From Rhinopomastus cyanomelas (taxonomy: Eukaryota > Chordata > Aves > Bucerotiformes > Rhinopomastidae): a stretch of 64,000 bases of DNA. Both the position numbers and the translations under genes were made by a program. The stretch lies in the NCBI GenBank assembly GCA_013400115.1, contig VXBP01004440.1, positions 331,677-395,676 of the forward strand. Reading direction: 5' to 3'. The notes beneath the pieces were generated by a model, which worked only from the letters and a program-made list of their open reading frames with translations, was not told where the DNA came from and searched no databases. Numbering within the stretch: position 1 is the first letter of the stretch; each line of letters begins with the position of its first letter. Below are positions 10,819 to 22,800 of this stretch, piece after piece.

Positions 10819-13800
10819 CTGCAAGGCAAGCGGCGGCTCTGGGCCTCCGAGGGCTCCACAAGACACCGGGAAGGCGCCGGCAAACCAGGCTGGGACGGGG
10901 TGGAGACACCCGCGGGCGTCACCAGCCTCTCAGTCTCTCTCAGCTTCCCCATCTCTCCTCAACATCATCTCAGTGGGTGTCACCAGCCTCTCAGTCTCTC
11001 TCAGCTTCCCCCATCTCTCTTCTCAACATCATCTCAGTGGGTGTCACCAGCCTCTCAGTCTCTCTCAGCTTCGCCCCTCTCTCCTCAACATCATCCCCTC
11101 CATCCCAGTGGCTGTAACCAGCCTCTCAGTCTCTCTCAGCTTCCCCCCTCTCAATCCTCAGCAAACCCCAGCTCAGGTTCAGCCCTTCCAGACAATCTCA
11201 GGGCCAGGGAACGGCCACGCGTCTGTGAGCGGGCTGAGCTGCCCTACAGGTCCCCAGAGTGGACCCTTCAACCAAACCCAGGACTGGAGGGGCCACACTC
11301 AGCTCCACCCAGCCCATCTGGGTTGTGGGGAGGGATGGCCAAGCTTCCATTTGGAGCCACGAGCCAACGTGCCAGTGGCCAGGGTCAGGGATGAGCGGAG
11401 CCCACGGCTCCACACAGGAACTGCCTGTTCCCACCCCAGGGTGCCGTGTCCCCACCCTGGGGTGCCGCGTGCCCTCGCTCCCCGGGCTCCAGGCCGCCTC
11501 TTACCTTTATGTCTGGCGAAGTATCGCCCTAAAATGATGAGCAGGCAGAGCATCGCAAACACCACCACGGCCACGACGCCGCCGACCACCGCATGGTCCA
11601 CGCTCCGTATGGCCCCCTCCTCACCTGCACGAGAATCTGTTGAGATCAGAAGAGGAGTGAGAACGCGGGACTCACGATGATGCGCTCCGACGGGCCGGGA
11701 CGCAGAAGCCGCCCTTGTGCTCTCGGGAGGAAGAGGGGGTGAAGCGACCGGGGCAGATGAGTTCGGGCGGAGGAGCGCTTGCCCAGGGCCGAACTGATCT
11801 GGCGGCTCACCAGGTGTTCTCCACTACAAGCAGCAGCGCTACCACTACGCAGGAGGAAGGCAGCTGGGAGAGGAGAGATGGAGTCGTGGTGGGTGGGTAT
11901 CTGGGGGGAGTCTCCCTAGACCGCTCCTCAGACGGGGATCGGGGCTCGGGAAACAGCAGCAGCACTGTACGGGGACACCGACTGACTGTTGGCTCTGGAG
12001 GACACTTCACCTTCAGCCCAAAGTCCATGGCTGCAGCATAGTAACCATCGGCCTCTCCTCCCAACACGCACCGTCCGAGGACACAGACCCTGGAGGTCAT
12101 GGTCTAGGACAGGGGTCCTCAAACCCCTCAGGGTGTCCAAGGCAGCCCGTCAGTCGGCCGGTATGTACCCCTCTCCGCCGAGCAGCCGCAGTTGACTTCT
12201 TCCTGCCGCCTGCACGGCCGGGCTGGGCGGCTCCTCCATCTCTGCCTCCGGCTCCCAGCCAGGACAAGCCAGGCAGCACAAACTATAGCCCGGCCCCCGA
12301 CACTGTCTGAGGGACAGCGACCTGGGCCCCTGTTTAAAAAGTTTGAGGACCCCTAGACTTCAGGGGTTGGGGAGCTGTTGGGCTGAAGGCTGGACCTGAT
12401 GGTCCCGGAGGTCCCTTCCAGCCACGAGGATTCTACAGGAGCAGCCCCGCTCCATCCCCGCCGCGGCCCCTCCTGGCCACTTCCCTCCTCTAAGTGCCTC
12501 TCCCCCAGGACGCTGTTGCCCACGAGAGGGACGGCTTCCGAAATGGAGCCGGCACGAGCCACGGCCACGCAGACAACATCACCCCTCGCGGCGGCCCAGA
12601 CAGATGCCGCGGCGCTCGCCAGTTGCTCTCCCGGTGATTCATACGTCAACGTTCCGGAGCGGAAGCCAAACCACCGACCCCTCGGTGACGAAGATTTAGC
12701 GACCGCGCGGCTCAAGCGGAGCGGCTACGGGCACGGTTAAACACCCTTCAGCTCTCCATGATTTGTGAAGTCGGAGGCGAAGGATTTACCGTTCGCAAGG
12801 AGCCCGCGGCCCATCAATCTGCCCCGTGCAGCCGGCCCGGGCGCCTCGGAGCAGCGCGGGTCCGTTTCCAAGGAGATTTATCCCCGTCTCCCTCCGAGGA
12901 GCAGAGCGGATCTCGGCGGCCTCTGCCTCTAACAATATCTGAAGTTCATCGGGCGAGCGCACGGACCCGCGGCAGCCAAAGGCAGCGCTGCTCCTGTGAG
13001 CTGGAACCTGCCACAACGCGCTGGCGCCGCAGCCCCGGGATTTGCCTTCCCGTCGGCATTTCCAGTTCTGCTCCGAGACGAAGGGCTGTGGGAGCCGGGT
13101 GGACAACCCGCGGCTGAGAGCCCGGCAACGCGCCCCTTAATTAAACAACTGGAGGAGAAAGAACCCCCCCACACTCTGAGGACCTTGCAAACAGCAGGAG
13201 CTGTGGGGTGCCTCTGTCCATGTCACCTGCGGGGTGCCCTTGGTGCTTCCAGCCCGTAATGGTCTGGGATTCTGTGATGGAGAGGTTGGGTGGGAGTGAG
13301 GAGCACACTGGAGGCCACGACAGGGAGGCCCTGGCAGCAGTTGATGAGTGAAAATTGAGGTCAAACACTCACAGGATCACAGAGCATTAGGGGTTGGGAG
13401 GGACCTCAAAAGAGCATCCAGTCCAACCCCCCCAAGACAGCAGGATCCCCCAGATCCAGTCATTAGGGTTAGAAGGGACCTCGAAAGATCAGCCAGTCCC
13501 ATCCCCCTGCCACAGCAGGATCCCCTAGATCCAGTCACACAGGAACATGGCCAGTTGGGTTTGAAACGTCTCCAGAGAAGGAGACTCCACAACCCCCCTG
13601 GGCAGCCCCTGCCAGGGCTCTGGCACCCTCACTGGGAAGAAGGTCCTTCTCACCCTGATGTGGAACCTCCTCTGCTCCAGCTGACACCCACTGCCCCTTG
13701 TCCTGTCACTGGGTGCCCCTGAGCAGAGCCTGGCTCCATCCTCCTCACACCCACCCTTCCCATATTGATCAACATCCATGGGGTCACCCCTCAGGCTCCT

Positions 13801-16800
13801 TTTTTCCAGCTCCAGAGCCCCCTCAGCCTTTGCTCAGCAGGGAGATGCTCCCCTTCCTCCATCACCCCTGTGGCTCTGCTCTGGGCTCTCTCCAGCAGCT
13901 CCGTGTCCTTCTGGAACTGAGGGGCCCACAACTGGACACACTATTCCAGCTGTGGTCTCACCAGGGCAGAGTAGAGGGGGAGGAGAACCTCTCTTGATCT
14001 GCTAACCACTCTCCTTCTAATCCACCCCAGGATGCCATTGGCCTTCTTCGCCACCAGGGCCCACTGCTGGCTCCTGGCCATCCTGCTGGCTACCAGGACC
14101 CCCAGGTCCCTTTCTCCTCCACTGGTCTCCAACAGCTCAGCCCCCACCCTATACTGGTACCTCCTAATTCCCTGGTAGTTAAAACCCAAACCGAGTCCAG
14201 GTCTGTGGGGCAGGGAACTTCCCCAAGAGGCACCTCAACCTTAGGAACCAGAACCTGCTCTGACCTGCTCAGGAAAAGCTGCTCCCTCTTCCTATCTCTG
14301 ACCAAAACATGAGTCACAACCTTATTGCTGAGGAGGGGAGAGATGAGGTGGCAGCAACCGACACGCCGCCGCGTTCCCCGCTAATCCCAAAGCACTGCTC
14401 TTCCCCGAGATCTGCTTCTCTCAGCACCAATCCAATTATCGGGGCTACAAAGCCTCCTGACATTTAATTCCCTCTTGTCAGAGTGGCCAATGCACCCTGC
14501 CCGGCACTGGCCCGCTGGCCCTCGGACCCCACGCTCCCAGTCTTCCTGCCCCAGTGCTGCTCTGGGCTGAGGCGGTGGGAGGGAAGGAGGGAGTGAGGGA
14601 GAGAGGGAAGGAGGGAGGATGGGGGGAAAGGTGCAGGTGCTGCACGTTGGGACCCACACACAGCCTACGTGGCTACTCCGTGGCTACTCCGCGGCTACTC
14701 AGCGGAACCTACTTCTGTGGGCTGGTGCTTTGCGGGGCCCAAAGCACCTTAAAGGAAAACTGCAGCGATCACCTGCCACAGCTACGGGAGAACTGGATCC
14801 ATTTTGCCTCCGAAGCCCCGAGGGGCCAGCTCAGCCACCCCCGACACAGCGCTGAGCCCTCTGCATGAGCCACAGGGCCACCGGGCACCACAGCACTGGC
14901 CAGAAGGGGACCCTGCTGCTGCTGCGACCCCCTCCTCTAGGCTCATCGAGTTATCACCAACCAAGGGACCACAGAACCATGGAGGCTGGAAGAGCCCCAT
15001 CGTTTGCACCTCCCGAGGGCCATCCCTGGAGTTTTCCTTTAACCCACAAGAGCAGCTCATGGGGGGCACAGGGGGCACCGGCAGAACGGAAAGGAGCCCT
15101 GGACCGGTTCCTGCTCGACCCCAACGACGTGGGTCAGCGCTTGCACCAAGCGGGTGGAAGACTTGTGTCTCCTCCCAGCCACTCAGCAAAGAGGTTCCAC
15201 TCAATCCTGCTTCAACGAGGCTTTAAAATGTCTGTGTCTGCATCTGCAGAGGTTCCAGCCCCCACTCTGCTCCCGAGTGGCAGCATCTCGAGAGCGAGAG
15301 GAAGATTAGGTTGGACCTGGCTGACTGTACTCAGTAGCACTTTAAATTTCAATTACATCTGCTCCAAAAGCTTCACACCCATCAGGGTCAAACCTCTGCT
15401 AACTTCAGTGCTCTCCTGGCTTCCCAGGCCAAGCCTTGAACGGCTCCAAGAGCCAGGCTGGGGATGGTCTTGGTGAGGGAGCCCTCTGCATCCTTGGGCA
15501 TCCCTCCCTTCTCACCTCCCTCCTGCCCCAGCTCCTGACTGAAGCTCCTGCAGGGCAGCCAGGAGCAGCGTCGCCCTGCTCGTGCTGTAATTGAATTCGG
15601 TCTGATCTGAGGCAGAGAAACCCGAGGGGTTAATCCTCGGCCGATCAATAGTCTCCCTTCAGCGACCCGTCTCAAGATCCCTTCAGAACAACTAACGCTC
15701 CAGCCCAGGACACTTAATGGCCAGAACAGGGCTCTCGATGCTTCACGGCCGGTAGACACTTAATGGCCCTGCTAGCGAGCGGTGCCCCGCTCCCGATCAA
15801 TAGCCACTGATTCATCAGCAGCCCCTCCTACAAAGGTGCTAATCGGCCTTTGATTAGTTAATCAGAGCCGGGGTGGGGTCCATCGGGATCGCTGCCCTGG
15901 TCAGCAAGTGGGAACCAACAGCCTCGAGCGGAGCAGAGCAACTGCACGTGGGGCTGTGGGATCACAGAGCATCAGGGACTGGAAGGGACTTTAGAGATCA
16001 GCCAGTCCAGTCCTCCTGCCACAGCAGGATCCCCCAGATCCAGTCACATAGGAACATGTCCAGGGGGGTTTGAAACGTCTCCAGAGAAGGAGACTCCACA
16101 GCCCCCCTGGGCAGCCCCTGCCAGGGCTCTTGGCACCCTCCCTGGGAAGAAGGTCCTTCTCACACTGATGTGGAACCTCCTCTGCTCCAGCTCACACCCA
16201 CTGTTGTCCTATCACCAGATGCCCCTGAGCAGAGCCTGGCTCCATCCTCACACCCACCCTTCCCATCTTGATCAACATCCATGGAGTCACCCCTCAGGCT
16301 CCTTTTTCCCAGCTCCAGAGCCCCAGCTCCCTCAGCCTCTCCTCAGCAGGGAGCTGCTCCCCTCCCTCCATCATCCCTGTGGCTCTGCTCTGGGCTCTCT
16401 CCAGCAGCTCCGTGTCCTTCTGGGACTGAGGGTCCCAGAGCCGGACACCCTCATCCAGCTGTGGTCTCAGCAGGGTAGAGCAGAGAGCGGGGAGAACCCC
16501 TTTCCATCTGCTACCCCCCTTCTGATCCACCCCGGGTACCCGCAGCAGGTGGGCGTCTCGCCCTGCGCAGCGCCTGTGCCCGGGGCAGGGTGGGCTCTGT
16601 GCCCCGGCCGTGCCCAGCTGGCAGGGACCCCCACGAGCCAGGACCGCCCCTCCCTGCAGCCTGTCCCGGGCGGGGGACGAGAGGAGGGTTGCGAGCGGCA
16701 GGGACACGCACGGCTGGAGCGGGGAAAGCACGAGCAGCGCCGGGAGCTACCTGGGCGGGAGGCAAGGGTTGTGTTACTTATGTGCTCAGCTGGCAGAGCC

Positions 16801-19800
16801 TCGGTGGAAGCGTTTAGCAGGGCGGCAGTACCTGGAAGGAACAGCACACTGAGCAAATCCGCGGCGGCACCGTGCCCGGCACACCTCGGCGCGTCCCCAC
16901 GCACCCACGGGGCGCCCCCCGGGCTCCCAGCGCCCGGAGCACAGGGTGCCGATTCCCCAGGGGAGAGCTCAGCTCCGGCACTCACCTGGACCCCCGTGCC
17001 CAAAGGAGCCAGCCCGGGGGCTGCAGGGCAGGTCTGTCGGCGGCAGAGGACAGCTCTAGCGGCAGCAGTGTGACCCGGGCATCCCTGGGCACCCCTGGGC
17101 ACACTGGGGTCACCGGGAGAGCCAGCGAGCTCGGCTCGGGGATAAAATCCAGCAGGAAAAGGCGGCTCCGCAAAGAGCCTGGGGCAGCGCTCACCGTGGG
17201 GCAGCCAGACCCCACAGAGCAACGGGGTGGTGGTGGTGGGGGGGTTCTGGCGTCTGCTGCAGACACAGCGAGAACGGAGCCACCGGGCGCCTGCTCCGGG
17301 GAAGCGCTCGGCATCCCCCAGGGGGACGAGTGGGACAGAGGCTGCGGGGACGGGCAGAGCCCCATTGTGCCTGCTGGAGCCGCTTCCCTTCCGTCCCTTC
17401 TCTCACCAAAAAGGGGCCATTTTCCTCAAAAACAGCCACGTTCCAGAATAATTAAACCCTCGGGAGCAACAGGGTCCCGGAACATGGGAGGCACCCGGTG
17501 CTTCTCGCCTACAGGTGCCGGCGTGGCCGGCAACAAGGGGCGGTGGGGTGGTCCCGCATCCCCCAGCGGGCAGCTCCAGCCTCTTGGCCAACGCACACCC
17601 GCAGCGGTTGCCGCAGAGGCAAGCTCTGCAGGCTCAGAAAAGCCCACACAGATCTCTGACAGGGGCTTCGGGGCTGCTCTTGTGGCTCCTTCCTCTCCCC
17701 GGGGTGGGGTCGAGCTGATCCCCAGCCCCGGGGTGGAGGGGGGTAGGAAAGCTCTTGAGATGTGGGAGCAAAAAAACCGGGGTGAATTCCTAAACCTGCT
17801 TAGGAGAGCCCCAGCAAAACACGAGGAGCAGAGGTTCAGCCTCCGCCGAGAGCAGCCCTGAGCGCACCGGCCGCATCCCCGCAGGACGCGTTCGCTCCAC
17901 AGCCCGGGCCAGCAGCCCCAACCACAACCAGCCCCTGCTGGAAGCTGCTGGGGCTTCCCGTCCGGTGGCTAAGGAGAGGTTCAAACCATTTACCTGGCTT
18001 TGCCTCTGCTGGTCAACGGTCCTGTCCCTTCCATCCCCACAGGGTGACCCCCCGCCCCCTGGCCCTACCCCACCCCAGCCCAGGCTTGGTGCTGGTTCCA
18101 GGGCAGCGCCGAGCCGCTCGCAGGCACCACGATTGACCCCAGCCCCGTGTCCCAAGAGGCTTGGCTGGGACCCTGAGGCCGCCCTCAGCCCCGCTCCCCG
18201 GGCGCCAAGACCACCAGGACGAGGGAGGGCAGCCGGCCAGCAGGGAGGGCAGCGCCAAGCTGCAGAGGCAGCGGGGTGTCGGGGTGTTGGGGTGGGGGGG
18301 GGCGGGATGGCTGCAGCACAGCGCCTGCACGATGCGACACGGCCAAGATGCAGGAGTCGGCGTGGAACCGGCGCCTACGCCGGAGGGCAGCGGTTTGTAC
18401 CTACGGACTAGCCCTTACCTGAGAGATCCCCATAGTCCAGCTCCTCTGCCGAATTGGGCAACTGAGTAAAGCCTTACAAGTAAAAACAAACTCATTTTTC
18501 TCTGCGCCTCTCGAGCGACAAGAACAGCACACACTTAGAAACCGAGGACGGGCTTCTCGGGAGGAAAGGAAGAGGCGTCAATCACTCGGCACCTTCTGCC
18601 GCGCCGGCTCGGGGTGGGCAGAGGGCTGCTCGTGTTGACGGAAGGGCCACCGTGCCCGTCGCTGCGGACACAACGTTCCTCAGTCTCTACACTGTTGGCT
18701 GTGGAATGCGGAGCCCACTCGCCCATAACAGCATGAGGAGACCCCCGCGCCAGGGCTTCTGCTGGGGCTTCTGCCGGGGCAGGGTCCCAATTGCATCGGG
18801 CAGCGGCCAATTGTCGCCCGGTTTCCCCCCACCCAAGCCCGGTTCAGTCTGGGGCGTGATGGTGCCGGACTGTGCTGCACCTTCTGCAGGGAAAAAACAC
18901 CCCCGCGGTGGTGGCACAGCCTGAGCCCTCTGCCCGTTCCTCTGCCCAGGGAAAGCCAACTTCTCTGGTACGGGGCGGTGAGTAACCCCTGGGGGATGCT
19001 GGTACTGGGCTGCAAAAAACCTCTGGGGGATGCTGCTGCTGGGGGGCAAATACCCCCTGGGGGATGCTGCTGCTGGGGGGTAAATACCCCCTGGGGGATG
19101 CTGCTGCTGGGGGGTAAATACCCCCTGGGGGATGCTGGTACTGGGCTGCAAAACACCTCTGGGGGATGCTGCTGCTGGGGGGTAAATACCCCCTGGGGGA
19201 TGCTGCTGCTGGGGGGCAAATACCCCCTGGGGGATGCTGCTGCTGGGGGGTAAATACCCCCTGGGGGATGCTGCTACTGGGGGGTAAATACCCCCTGGGG
19301 GATGCTGCTGCTGGGGGGTAAATACCCCCTGGGGAATGCTGGGTTGTGCTGCTGCACAAAGGACCCTAAGGGGCAGAGCACAGCCCTGAGGCCTGGAGCT
19401 GAAAAGGATATTTAGGGGGCTGTTTACTATTAGTTGTCCTTCTAAGTAGGCTGTTCTCACCAGGAGAACTGGCAGAGCCTGGGGCAGCCTCCAGCTTAGA
19501 GGTGAGTTTACCTGCAGGGTAATGGGCAGGACATGCTCCTGCCCCTCTGCCTTCAGCACCGGACTGCTCTCCCTGCTCAGCCTCTGCTTTGCCAGCTTCA
19601 CCAGGGACCTTCTTACCTGCCTTTTCAGGAGGATGGACGGGGGGGCTCTGCCTGTGTGGAGGCAGCAAGTCCAGGGCCAGGCTGGGGGGAGCTCTGAGCA
19701 TCCCCATAGCTGAGCTCAGGCTGGAACTGATGGGGCTGCTCAGAGGTGGCTGCACCAGTGTGACCCAGTGCTGTGGGGGTGCAAAACCAGTCAGGAGCTC

Positions 19801-22800
19801 TCTGAGCTTTCTGCCTGTCACTGGGAGGGGTGACAGAGTGGAAGGACAGCAGCAGAATGAAGCCAAGGCTGTGGCAGAGCAGCATCACCGTGAGGTTGTG
19901 GTGCTCACAGCAGGCAGCTGGTTGTGAGAGCAGAGGGGCAGGAGGAGAAAAAAGAGAGGGCAGGGCACCAAAAGCCTTCCCTGGGTGCTGTGGGCCCTGC
20001 TAAGGGCTGCCCACATCCTGGCCACAACCAGGCAGGGGACCGGAGCTGCAGCCCCGCTGGCACCCTGACACCACCGGAGGGCAAGCGAGAGGGCAGGAGG
20101 GCTAAGGGGCCGGGGCCAGCCGGCGGGGTGCGGTGCAGCGGAAGCACAAGCCTTCCTGCCGGCCATGACCATGCTGTTATCGGAGTTCTGGCAGCGAACA
20201 GTGCAGAGAAAGGAGACAGTGCATCAGAAAATTGACAGTTAAGCTCTCGTTTTCCAACAGCACAGAGGCAACAACGTTCGTGCGTTCGGTCACTCATGCA
20301 TCGCCGCCGCCGCCGCCGCCGCTCCTGAGGGCAGCGGGCACGGCAGGGGGGCTCTGCTACCGCTTGGACATGCACACACACACCACAGGGCTCCGTCCCC
20401 CAGTCCTCCAGGATAGGCTCCAAAACACGAGAGGGACCACGCAGCCTTTCCCCGCACCGAGGTCGGTGCTGGCTCCACACACTGGCCTTTGCGTTTCGGC
20501 CTCCTTGCCATCAACCTCTTTTGGTGGGTTTGGGCTGGTTCTGAGGCTGGTTTGGTTGCAGTTTTTAATTCCCCCCCCCCCCAAAATCATTCCAAAGAAT
20601 TTTTGNNGTGGGTTTGGGGGTTGGTTGGTGTCAGTTTTTAATCCCCCCCCCCCCCCAAATTCATTGCAAATAGTTTTTGGAGAAAATCCACGTGGCTGCA
20701 AGTTCATGCCCATGCATTTCGAGTCATTCACAGACATGCTCACTCCCACCGGACAGCGCTAGGACGAATGGCCAACACACAGCAACACCTGGGCTACTCC
20801 AGACACACTCCGGCAACACAAGCTCGGGAAGAGCCCCCACAGTCTCCACGGGAGAAGCACCCACCGGGCGGGTGGGCACCGGGGACAGCAGGAGCACACG
20901 GGCCGGGTCTTAAGGCAGGAGGGTCTGCTGCTGGGATCTACCTCTCCTTGGCTGCTTCTGCTGCTGAGGCAGAGTGGAACAGGCTGCCCAGGGGGCTGTG
21001 GAGTCTCCTTCTCTGAGGTGTTTAAAACCCACCTGGATAAGTTCCTGTGGGAACTGATGGGGCTGCCCAGAGGTGGCTGCACCAGGGTGACCCCAGCTCT
21101 GAGCACGTTCCTGTTCCTGTGAGACTTGGTCCAGGGGATCCTGCCCTGGCAGGAGGACTTGACTGGACGATCTTTTGAGGTCCCATCCCTAATGTTCTGT
21201 GATTCTGTGATCTCAGTCCCGCCCAGTGCTGGACTGGCCCCTAGCTGTCACGCTGGACACTCTGGACAGGAGTCCAGGAGGCTTCTGGTCTTCTTGTCAC
21301 AGAATCACAGAGCATTAGGGATTGGAGGGGACCTCGAGAGATCACCCAGTCCAATCCCCCTGCCCCAGCAGGATCCCCTAAACCTAGTCGTAGAGGAACG
21401 TGGCCAGGCTTGTTGAGTGGGGAGATGCATCTAACCCTCGGGCCAGGTCCCTGCACTGGACTACAGGGCACTTGCCTCCATCATCACCACCTCCATCACC
21501 ACCACCAGAGATACTGGGAGGAGGCAGCAGGAGGCTGCTGTGCATCAGGGGCTTCTGTCAATGACAGCAGCAGCTGATCTATGGGAGCTGCACGGGAAGG
21601 GAGGCAGCGGAGCCAGCTGTGGGTCAGCCTCAGTCAGAGTCCTCAGAGGCAGCAAACGACCGGCCCTGCTGTCTCAGGGACCTGGAACGGGAAGGCTCAG
21701 GATTCTGAGCACCCCTGGAACCGTCAGATTTGATCTCCTGCTTCTCCAGGGAAGCACCTGCCCTGGCTACTGGAGCTGCGTGGGGACGCGCTCGCTGCGT
21801 CGGCTTGGGGAGGGGGCTCGTGGCACCAGCTGTGGAGCCCAGACAGACCTTCCAGCCTTAAGAGCCCATGATGCTGACGAGCCGGGTCCCCCCCAAAGAC
21901 CACCCGCTCCCTCTGCGGTCTCCCCTTCCCAGGCTTGTGCTGCCGCCCAGCAGCGCTGAGGAGTAAGAGAAACAGGAACGTGATACCAACCGTGAACTGC
22001 CGGTTCTGTCGTCGCCGTTGTGTCTACACACGGGAACAGAGGAGTGGAGGAAGGGAGGAAACAGGAGGAACGGCATGCAAAAAAAGGGAAAATGGGAAAA
22101 ATGGAACAGATAATAAATGAGCAAGCTCCCCAGAACATTGCGTGACAAGCAATCATCAAATGAAAGGCAAAAAGCATCTGAAGTGAGTTGCACTGTTTGG
22201 AGAAGGCAGCCTCCCGCTCGAAGCTACGAGCCTGAGGAAAACAGGAGGTTTGTCTCTTTGGCCGGGACCTTGCCTGGGCAGCTACTGCTGGGGCAAGGCT
22301 GGGGGGGTGGGAGATGAGGGGGAACCACCGACACCAGCGCTCGGGATGGGGGGGCGGTTTGATGCACTCGGACGCTGCCTTCACCGAAGCGCTGGAGCTC
22401 CTGACCTCCTGCTGCTCCCTCAGGGCAGGGAACCTCCCAGTGCTCAGCACAGGCTCTGGATGGGGCTGCCCAGGGTGCTGGTTGAGTCCCTGACCTCCTG
22501 CTGCTCCCTCAGGGCAGGGAACCTCCCAGTGCTCAGCACAGGCTCTGGATGGGGCTGCCCAGGGTGCTGGTTGAGTCCCTGACCTCCTGCTGCTCCCTCA
22601 GGGCAGGGAACCTCCCAGTGCTCAGCACAGGCTCTGGATGGGGCTGCCCAGGGTGCTGGTTGAGTCCCTGACCTCCTGCTGCTCCCTCAGGGCAGGGAAC
22701 CTCCCAGTGCTCAGCACAGGCTCTGGATGGGGCTGCCCAGGGTGCTGGTTGAGTCCCTGACCTCCTGCTGCTCCCTCAGGGCAGGGAACCTCCCAGTGCT

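Larger units (their letters stand above)
11637..18418 (-). other. CADM1: CADM1 intron 10
   Basis: A 6.8-kb intron with donor GTAAGGG and acceptor CTCAACAG. It holds a hAT-like transposon remnant, three CR1 copies, an AT-rich element with paired motifs (15590-15870) and a G-quadruplex motif near the exon 10 donor. Unique sequence at 12440-13370, 14330-15590 and 16550-18270 has no recognisable gene; parts of 12480-13140 are CpG-rich. Confidence 0.92.
18473..21990 (-). other. CADM1: CADM1 intron 9
   Basis: A 3.5-kb intron between the two small cassette exons, with donor GTTGGT and acceptor TTGTAAG. It contains the 34-bp minisatellite, a short CGC repeat, a C-rich duplicated segment with an NN gap and two CR1 copies. 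The rest (19345-20300 and 21420-21990) is unique with no gene seen. Confidence 0.9.

Noticed and set aside
14860..15100. Possible diverged CR1 (ACCACAGAACCATGGAGGCT)
   Set aside because: Only a short stretch resembles CR1 and the body does not follow the consensus, so it is not annotated.
18687..19601. 304-codon minus-strand frame with PQQQHPPGG repeats, resembling a Pro/Gln-rich protein
   Set aside because: Produced by the 34-bp minisatellite; the three frames cycle through the same peptides because 34 is not a multiple of three.
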